Assembly (NCBI RefSeq): GCF_014648115.1 | Contig: NZ_BMQM01000063.1 | Span: forward strand, 1-6,687 | DNA length: 6,687 bases | Direction of reading: 5' to 3' | DNA from: Deinococcus seoulensis | GTDB taxonomy: Bacteria; Deinococcota; Deinococci; Deinococcales; Deinococcaceae | Shown: positions 1-6,687 of the stretch, one piece after another | Position numbering within the stretch: the stretch's first letter is position 1 | How the letters are laid out: each line of letters opens with the position of its first letter | Made by a program: the position numbers and the translations under genes | Notes under the pieces: model-generated | The model's input: the letters and a program-made list of their open reading frames with translations, nothing else | The model's database searches: none | What the model was told of the DNA's origin: nothing

Positions 1-11
1 TCTTCACAAAC

Positions 12-41
12 AGAAAGTGTCCCCTATCGGGGACGCTTTCT
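12..41 (+). terminator. Strong intrinsic-terminator hairpin
   Basis: Bases 12-24 (AGAAAGTGTCCCC) pair with 29-41 (GGGGACGCTTTCT) in a 13-bp stem with one G-U wobble and a 4-nt TATC loop. The stem has a GC-rich core and A/T-rich outer ends, and the moderately T-rich CATAATTTCTG follows on the plus strand. This is the shape of a Rho-independent terminator, most simply for a plus-strand gene lying left of the window. The minus strand also leaves T-rich sequence after the hairpin, so it may work both ways. The hairpin is clear; the terminator role is inferred. Confidence 0.72.
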
Positions 42-66
42 CATAATTTCTGTCAGGCGGTCAGCC

Positions 67-480
67 CTGCTGGGACAGGCCGCGACCGCCCAGACCACGT
101 ACGACCCCCGCAGGGAGCCACAGACGGACTATCAGGCCGCACTGCGCGAAGCGAAACGTCGCAACGTGAACGTACTCCTTGACCTGGGTGGCGACTGGTG
201 TGGTGACTGCCGGCGCCTGGACGCCTTCATCGCCGCCAATCCCGACGTGGCCCGCACCCTGAAGGACAACTACGTTCTGCTGAAGGTGTACGTTGGCGAT
301 GAGAAAGACAATTCGGCGTTCCTGAGTCGCCTCCCGCCATTCAACTGGGTGCCATACTTCTTCGTGATCAGCCCGGATGGTCGTGTCCTCAAGGCGATGG
401 ACACCCGCAACCTGACAGTCAACCAACAGTTTTCCAAACCGAATGTGACGGCTTTCCTGAAAACGTTCACTCGACGCTGA
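67..480 (+). CDS. Thioredoxin-like protein with WCGDC active site; 5' end apparently truncated
   Basis: Thioredoxin-fold protein of the thioredoxin_7-like type, probably a thiol-disulfide reductase or exchanger exported to the envelope. Counting from codon 67, a helix (DYQAALREAKR) leads into a beta strand and the redox motif W-C-G-D-C (Cys45, Cys48). The motif WVPYFFVISPDG carries the expected cis-proline (about residue 96) before the next strands, and the C-terminus is complete. The start is unclear. Frame 1 is open to the window edge, but coding-like third positions and family-like sequence begin only near base 61, where LLGQAATAQ resembles the end of a signal peptide. No ATG, GTG or TTG exists in frame before GTG 166, which would cut off the first helix. 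CTG 67 follows AGGCGG and is used here as a nominal start. G/C at third positions is lower than in the neighbours. It may be a decaying pseudogene; family assignment is firm, functionality is not. Confidence 0.6.
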   Translation: MLGQAATAQTTYDPRREPQTDYQAALREAKRRNVNVLLDLGGDWCGDCRRLDAFIAANPDVARTLKDNYVLLKVYVGDEKDNSAFLSRLPPFNWVPYFFVISPDGRVLKAMDTRNLTVNQQFSKPNVTAFLKTFTRR

Positions 481-496
481 GGCGAAATTCAGAGGC

Positions 497-520
497 GCGG
501 AGCACCTTTGGATGCTCCGC
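497..520. terminator. Hairpin between convergent genes, probable bidirectional terminator
   Basis: GCGGAGCA (497-504) and TGCTCCGC (513-520) form a perfect 8-bp stem with an 8-nt loop. It sits midway in the 57-nt gap between the plus-strand thioredoxin-like gene (stop 478-480) and minus-strand murJ (stop 540-538). No strong T-run follows on either strand, so a stop signal for both convergent units is inferred from position and stem quality. Confidence 0.55.
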
Positions 521-537
521 ACCGTCGCCATTCAACT

Positions 538-2166
538 TCAGCGTTTCAGTCGCCGGGTGACGGCCGCCACTTCCGGCATCCGCAGGGCCAGTGCGCCGCC
601 CAGGTACACGGCGAGGCCCGCCCCGCCCGCCAGGGCCAGCACCGGAATGCTGGTCAGGATGAAGCCCGGCTCGATCGGCACGGCCCGCGCGATCAGCCAC
701 GCCGCGCCGCCCGAGACGGCAGCCAGCGGCACGACGCGCAGCAGGTGCAGCGTCACTTCCCGCCCAGGGAAGCCCACGGCGCGGCGGTACAGGGCGATCA
801 GCGCGGCTGTCATCAATAGGCCGCTGATGGTGGTGCTCAGGCCGAAGCCGATCAATCCCAGGCCCGGCACCAGCAGGCGGTACAGGCCGACCTCCAGCAC
901 GAAGCCGATGGCGCTGATGGTCACGGCCTCACGGGTGCGTTCACGGGCGTAGAAGGTGCGCAGCAGCACCGTGACCAGCGCCCACGGCACGAGGGCCAGG
1001 GACCAGCTGCTCAGGATGCCTGCCCCGGCCAGGAATTTCACGGTTTCCTCGGCGGTACGGGGGGCGTGGGTGTTGATGACGCTGATCACGTAGGGGGACA
1101 GCGCGATGATCAGGGCGCTCATGGGGGCGGCCAGGAACGTGGTGGTGCGGATGGTGCTGGCGGTGAGTGCGCGGAACTGCGGCCAGTTCTTCTCGGCGGC
1201 CGCCTGCGAGAAGCGCGGGAAGACCGCCAGGACGGGAGAGACGACGAACAGGCCGTTCACGGTGGTGAACAGTGCCTGCGCGTTGAAGTACCCGGCCTGC
1301 GTGCCGGAATCGAACAGCCGCGCGTCGGAGAGCAGGCGCAGCACGTACACGTTCAGGAACTGCCGCGCCCCGGCCGTCAGGGTGAACGGGGCCATCTGGC
1401 GGATCACGCGTCCCACCGCCGGGTGCCCCCTCAGGGCCGGGGTGGGCAGCAGCCCGAAGCGGTTCAGGGCAGGTAACTGCACCACGAGTTGCGCCACGCC
1501 GCCGATCAGCCAGCCGAACGCCAGCCACTCGGCCTGCTTGGGCAGCAGCACCAGCGCCGCGATGCTGGCGATGTTGAACGCCACGGGCGCGAAACTGCTC
1601 TCGCGGAAGTGCTCGTCGGCGTTCAGCAGTCCCATGGCGATGGCGGACAGGCTGATCAGCATCAGGAACGGCATGACCATGCGGGTCATGAACAGCGCCA
1701 GTTCCCGGTCGATGTTCGACTGCCCGGCCAGCAGCAGGTCCACGAGGTACGGCGCGGCCAGGATGCCCGCCGCCATGAGGAGCAGGTTCACGGCGATCAG
1801 TACGCCGCTGAACGCCTGCGCCAGCTTTCTGCGCTCGGCATCATCCAGGGTCTTGTAGACCGGGATGAACGAGTTCACCAGTGCCCCCTCGGCCAGCAGT
1901 TCCCGCAGCAGGTTGGGAATGGTGACGGCCGTGTTGAACGCCTCGATCAGCGTGACGCTGAACAGGTTGTTCAGGGCGATCTGGCGCAGGATGCCGCTCA
2001 GGCGGGAGCCGAGCGTGCCGAGCATGACGATGATGGTGTTGGCGCGCAGGGATTTTTTCGGCCCGGCGGGTGGGGGCGCGGCGGGCGGTCCGGCGTCCTC
2101 GAAGGACATGTTCAGTTCGGGTGGTGCGGGGGGCGGGCCGGACGGCGGGAGACTCACGGGGGTCAC
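538..2166 (-). CDS. murJ: MurJ/MviN-family lipid II flippase
   Basis: Integral membrane protein of the MOP superfamily that flips the peptidoglycan precursor lipid II to the outer face of the cytoplasmic membrane. The 542 residues hold many hydrophobic spans from about residue 42 to 530, in line with the 14 helices of the family. Signature stretches are GSRLSGILRQ (R55, R61, matching E. coli R18 and R24), EAFNTAVTIPNLLRELLAEG (R88 for E. coli R52, E93 for E57) and FAPVAFNI near 192. Two oddities: the Asp39 position carries Glu75, and the TM8 arginine (E. coli R270) seems replaced within YFNAQAL near 293-299. Residues 1-37 are a Pro/Ala-rich extension not found in typical MurJ. The start used is GTG 2166, 35 nt after the upstream gene's stop; ATG at 2109 (Met20) is an alternative, and neither has a good Shine-Dalgarno. 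Last gene of the pgm operon. Family sure; flippase activity of this divergent member is inferred. Confidence 0.9.
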   Translation of the reverse strand: MTPVSLPPSGPPPAPPELNMSFEDAGPPAAPPPAGPKKSLRANTIIVMLGTLGSRLSGILRQIALNNLFSVTLIEAFNTAVTIPNLLRELLAEGALVNSFIPVYKTLDDAERRKLAQAFSGVLIAVNLLLMAAGILAAPYLVDLLLAGQSNIDRELALFMTRMVMPFLMLISLSAIAMGLLNADEHFRESSFAPVAFNIASIAALVLLPKQAEWLAFGWLIGGVAQLVVQLPALNRFGLLPTPALRGHPAVGRVIRQMAPFTLTAGARQFLNVYVLRLLSDARLFDSGTQAGYFNAQALFTTVNGLFVVSPVLAVFPRFSQAAAEKNWPQFRALTASTIRTTTFLAAPMSALIIALSPYVISVINTHAPRTAEETVKFLAGAGILSSWSLALVPWALVTVLLRTFYARERTREAVTISAIGFVLEVGLYRLLVPGLGLIGFGLSTTISGLLMTAALIALYRRAVGFPGREVTLHLLRVVPLAAVSGGAAWLIARAVPIEPGFILTSIPVLALAGGAGLAVYLGGALALRMPEVAAVTRRLKR

Positions 2167-2201
2167 TGTACCGCCCGTTCCGCCCGGCCTTCATGCGGCG
2201 T

Positions 2202-2711
2202 TCAGGTCGCGGGCTGGTTCTGCTCGTCGGGGGTGACCTCGCGGGCGCTGCCGTCCGGGCCGATGAGCAGGTGCGGCGCGCCGAAGCTGACGTTCAGGCG
2301 CAGGGTGTTCAGGTACGCCTGGAGGTTGGCGGGCATGTCGCTGAGGGTGAAGGGTGCGCGGGGGGCGGCGACGAGGCGGTACAGGCCAGTCTGGCCGGGC
2401 AGGCGGTCGTACACGAACGCGCCGCGCCGCTGGGCGGGTGTCAGGTGCTCGTCGAAGCCTCCGGCGGGGGCGTTGGGGTCCTCGGTTTCGGGGCGCAGGT
2501 CGATCCAGACGTGCGTGCGTTCCAGCAGTCCCTCGCTCTGCAGGGCGGCCTCGGGAACGGTGTCGTCCCCGGCGGCCAGGAACTGCGCGACGTGGCCGCG
2601 TGTGTCGGTGGCGAACCAGTCGAATTCCACGTCGCGGATTTCCTCGCGGGTGATGACGACCTGCAGCAGTTCCTCGTCGGTGAGGGGGGGTTCGGTGGGG
2701 GCGTGGCTCAT
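2202..2711 (-). CDS. Unrecognised 169-aa acidic soluble protein
   Basis: I do not recognise this family. It has no signal peptide or membrane span. The N-terminal third is acidic (TDEELLQVV, REEIRDVEFDWFATD), followed by GHVAQFLAAGDDTVPEAAL, which has the look of a small alpha/beta domain. A proline- and acid-rich linker lies at about 73-91. The C-terminal part (GLYRLVAAPRAPFTLSDMP, then LNTLRLNVSFGAPHLLIGPDG) appears to be beta-rich. The DWFATDTRGHVAQF stretch vaguely recalls small uncharacterised proteins carrying DWFxxDxxGxVAxF, but this is memory, not a search. ATG 2711 lies 2 nt after the pgm stop, so the two are almost certainly co-transcribed and perhaps translationally coupled. murJ follows 35 nt downstream. 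Consistent G/C third positions make it a real gene. Its function cannot be read from the sequence. Confidence 0.85.
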   Translation of the reverse strand: MSHAPTEPPLTDEELLQVVITREEIRDVEFDWFATDTRGHVAQFLAAGDDTVPEAALQSEGLLERTHVWIDLRPETEDPNAPAGGFDEHLTPAQRRGAFVYDRLPGQTGLYRLVAAPRAPFTLSDMPANLQAYLNTLRLNVSFGAPHLLIGPDGSAREVTPDEQNQPAT

Positions 2712-2713
2712 GG

Positions 2714-4348
<1,635 letters not shown>

Positions 4349-4355
4349 GCCGCCC

Positions 4356-4361
4356 AGTGTA
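4356..4361 (-). promoter_or_regulatory. Leaderless -10 (TACACT) of the pgm operon
   Basis: On the minus strand TACACT ends 7 nt before the pgm ATG (4348), with GGGCGGC between. A TANNNT hexamer 6-7 nt from the start codon puts transcription start at or next to the ATG, a known frequent arrangement in Deinococcus. No convincing -35 is visible 16-18 nt upstream. The GGGCGG could still serve as a weak ribosome-binding sequence if transcription begins further up. Confidence 0.6.
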
Positions 4362-4476
4362 CGGAGTGCGGCCCCCGCGCAGGCGCTTGCGGTAAGACAG
4401 CGTGAAGTGCCTCCCGCCGGGGCGGTCGTTGCGCCGCTCGGTGACGGGTGACCCGGAAGTGGCGGCGGGCGGCTGC

Positions 4477-4482
4477 TACGCT
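4477..4482 (+). promoter_or_regulatory. Leaderless -10 (TACGCT) of the 36-aa microprotein gene
   Basis: TACGCT is followed by GGGCGGC and then ATG at 4490, a 7-nt spacing. The 16-base block TACGCTGGGCGGCATG differs from the pgm block TACACTGGGCGGCATG at one base, in the opposite orientation. This agreement is the main reason for taking 4490 as a true start. No clear -35 box is seen. Confidence 0.55.
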
Positions 4483-4489
4483 GGGCGGC

Positions 4490-4600
4490 ATGAGGGAGTT
4501 CCTGAACGACTGGTGGCGGCTGCTGAAGCTGATCGTGGGGTCGCTGGCGATTCCGGTGGTGCTGTGGGGGCTGCTGGTGTGGGCGGGCGTCCTGAAGTAA
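4490..4600 (+). CDS. 36-aa single-span membrane microprotein
   Basis: A short complete reading frame of 36 codons (ATG 4490, TAA 4598) that length cut-offs would miss. It encodes [20 protein letters not shown] followed by [16 protein letters not shown]: a short charged and aromatic N-terminus (DWWR, residues 7-10), one hydrophobic helix from about 14 to 34, and a terminal Lys. Support for coding: 35 of 36 sense codons end in G or C, the product is a clean membrane helix with interfacial tryptophans, and a leaderless-type -10 sits 7 nt upstream, nearly identical to that of divergent pgm. There is no signal-peptidase-like site, so it should stay anchored in the membrane. Function unknown; plausible roles are regulation or stabilisation of a membrane complex. 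A repeat element starts directly after its stop codon. Confidence 0.66.
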   Translation: MREFLNDWWRLLKLIVGSLAIPVVLWGLLVWAGVLK

Positions 4601-4680
4601 TACCGACTCCGGTTGAATGGCTTACAAAGCCGCTGGGTCCGAGCGAATGCGCGTAGGAGCCGAAACAGACGGAATCCGCA
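4601..4680. repeat. Small interspersed repeat with imperfect terminal inverted repeats (copy A)
   Basis: The left end TACCGACTCCGGTT (4601-4614) resembles the reverse complement of the right end, TGCGGATTCCGTCT (bases 4680-4667), the shared core being CGGAnTCCG. Inside are small hairpins GGCTT-ACA-AAGCC (4619-4631) and CGCT/AGCG (4631-4634 with 4642-4645). The first 20 bases match the sequence after the wrbA stop at 16 positions. The element follows the TAA of the microprotein gene directly. Structure and copy suggest a non-coding palindromic repeat or MITE-like unit, as is common in Deinococcus chromosomes. The exact right boundary and family are not known from this window. Confidence 0.55.
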
Positions 4681-4772
4681 GAACGGGTGCTCGGCGGCCG
4701 TTCCCCCGGCGGGTGACACGCGGCGCGCGGGGGTGGAATCGTTCCCAGCGCCGCGTCTCATGTGTGCCGTGT

Positions 4773-4778
4773 TACGTT
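4773..4778 (+). promoter_or_regulatory. Leaderless -10 (TACGTT) of glpX
   Basis: TACGTT lies 6 nt (CGGGGT) before the glpX ATG at 4785, the same geometry as at pgm, the microprotein gene and wrbA. It supports 4785 as the start and a transcript beginning at or next to the ATG. No -35 match is evident at 16-18 nt upstream. Confidence 0.55.
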
Positions 4779-4784
4779 CGGGGT

Positions 4785-5822
<1,038 letters not shown>

Positions 5823-5960
5823 TCTGCCGCAACTGCCCCGTTCTGTTCTCCCCTGCTCCGGGATGGCCCTGCGCCTCCTGGGGTGGGGGACAGCGCTGTC
5901 GGCCGGGCGCGGCGCCCCCCACGCCCATTATGAGAAACGATGAGATTCAGCTTTGCGCTT
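5823..5960. other. glpX-wrbA intergenic segment with a 12-bp palindrome
   Basis: The left half is GC-rich and holds the perfect palindrome GACAGCGCTGTC (5889-5900) and a weak 5-bp hairpin GGGCG-CGG-CGCCC (5905-5917) without a T-run. From about 5926 the base composition drops to A/T-rich up to the wrbA promoter. No gene is supported here, and no clear glpX terminator is found. Confidence 0.4.
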
Positions 5961-5963
5961 GCT

Positions 5964-5987
5964 AAATATCTTAACATTGAACTATTT
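5964..5987. promoter_or_regulatory. Imperfect palindrome over the wrbA -35, candidate operator
   Basis: This 24-base stretch is symmetric at 8 of 12 base pairs: AAATA at 5964-5968 mirrors TATTT at 5983-5987, and the inner TTAA-CA-TTGAA adds further symmetry. It covers the -35 hexamer TTGAAC (5977-5982), where a bound repressor would block RNA polymerase. Quinone oxidoreductase genes are often controlled by MarR- or HxlR-type repressors on such AT-rich inverted repeats, including TATCT-type half sites. That family link is inferred; no regulator gene is present in the window. Confidence 0.4.
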
Positions 5988-6005
5988 GATCTTCAGGCGT
6001 ACACT
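5977..6005 (+). promoter_or_regulatory. wrbA promoter: TTGAAC, 17-nt spacer, TACACT
   Basis: TTGAAC (5977-5982) and TACACT (6000-6005) are exactly 17 nt apart, a sigma-70-type promoter and the only one in the window with a recognisable -35 box. The -10 ends 6 nt before ATG 6012, so the transcript should be leaderless or nearly so. Confidence 0.68.
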
Positions 6006-6011
6006 CCGGTC

Positions 6012-6626
<615 letters not shown>

Positions 6627-6687
6627 TACGGACTCCGATTAAATAGATTATAATTGCGGCATCAAACAGATCCCTCTGACCGCCCCT
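6627..6687. repeat. Partial second copy of the interspersed repeat (copy B), cut by the window end
   Basis: TACGGACTCCGATTAAATAG starts directly after the wrbA TGA and matches the first 20 bases of copy A at 16 positions. All but one of the differences are transitions toward A/T; the other is a C/G change. Similarity fades after about 30 bases. It contains the palindrome ATTATAAT with a perfect TATAAT (6649-6654). No right end is visible before the window stops, so whether this is a whole element or only its left arm cannot be decided. Confidence 0.45.

Noticed and set aside
166..480. GTG 166 as the start of the thioredoxin-like protein
   Set aside because: It would begin inside the strand leading to the WCGDC site and drop the conserved helix before it; upstream codons from about base 61 have coding character.
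4414..4425. CCGCC-GG-GGCGG hairpin between pgm and the microprotein gene
   Set aside because: The loop of 2 bases is too tight and such matches are expected in GC-rich DNA.
4617..4784. N-terminal extension of GlpX from the in-frame ATG at 4617
   Set aside because: It would translate the repeat element and lies far outside the family's N-terminus; a leaderless-type -10 is placed 6 nt before ATG 4785.
5905..5917. GGGCG-CGG-CGCCC hairpin as glpX terminator
   Set aside because: The stem has only 5 bp in a C-rich run and no T-tract follows.
5927..5937. Eleven-base ATTATGAGAAA shared in inverted orientation with bases 37-47, and a possible DdrO/RDRM radiation-response site
   Set aside because: An 11-base match is expected by chance in a window of this size, and neither place has the palindromic TTATG...CATAA form of an RDRM box.
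5940..6011. Extension of WrbA to the ATG at 5940
   Set aside because: The added residues are encoded by AT-rich DNA unlike the gene, do not match the family, and contain the promoter TTGAAC-17-TACACT.

Overview
The window looks like chromosomal DNA of a Deinococcus-type bacterium. It is strongly GC-rich with near-saturated G/C at third codon positions. Four of its genes have a TANNNT -10 hexamer only 6-7 nt before the ATG, the leaderless promoter layout typical of Deinococcus. No rRNA, tRNA, CRISPR array, phage gene or transposase is visible. The genus is an inference from style and protein character, not from a database match.

Layout. Bases 1-66 hold a strong intrinsic-terminator hairpin (12-41) abutting the abruptly starting coding frame of a small thioredoxin-like protein (about 67-480, + strand). 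That gene seems to have lost its proper start and the core of its signal peptide. A hairpin at 497-520 separates it from a convergent minus-strand run read from 4348 to 538: pgm (phosphoglucomutase), an unrecognised 169-aa acidic protein starting 2 nt after the pgm stop, and a MurJ-family lipid II flippase 35 nt further on. This is very probably one operon driven from the leaderless promoter upstream of pgm.

Divergent from pgm, on the plus strand, lies a 36-residue single-span membrane protein gene (4490-4600). Its promoter and start module match that of pgm at 15 of 16 bases. A repeat-like element of about 80 bp with imperfect terminal inverted repeats follows its stop codon. Next come glpX (class II fructose-1,6-bisphosphatase, 4785-5822), a 189-nt intergenic region that turns AT-rich, and wrbA (FMN-dependent NAD(P)H:quinone oxidoreductase, 6012-6626). 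The wrbA promoter is the best in the window, and an imperfect palindrome covers its -35 box. A second, partial copy of the repeat's left end again follows a stop codon directly, here that of wrbA, and runs to the window edge.

Function. GlpX (FBP to F6P) and Pgm (G6P/G1P interconversion) are consecutive steps, joined through glucose-6-phosphate isomerase, leading from gluconeogenesis to glucose-1-phosphate for glycogen, trehalose and envelope sugars. MurJ acts in peptidoglycan precursor export. WrbA and the thioredoxin-like protein are redox functions. This is mostly core metabolism; no new defence or mobile system is evident. The items most worth a second look are the unlisted microprotein, the stop-codon-abutting repeats, the broken 5' end of the thioredoxin-like gene, the altered key residues of MurJ, and the wrbA operator candidate.
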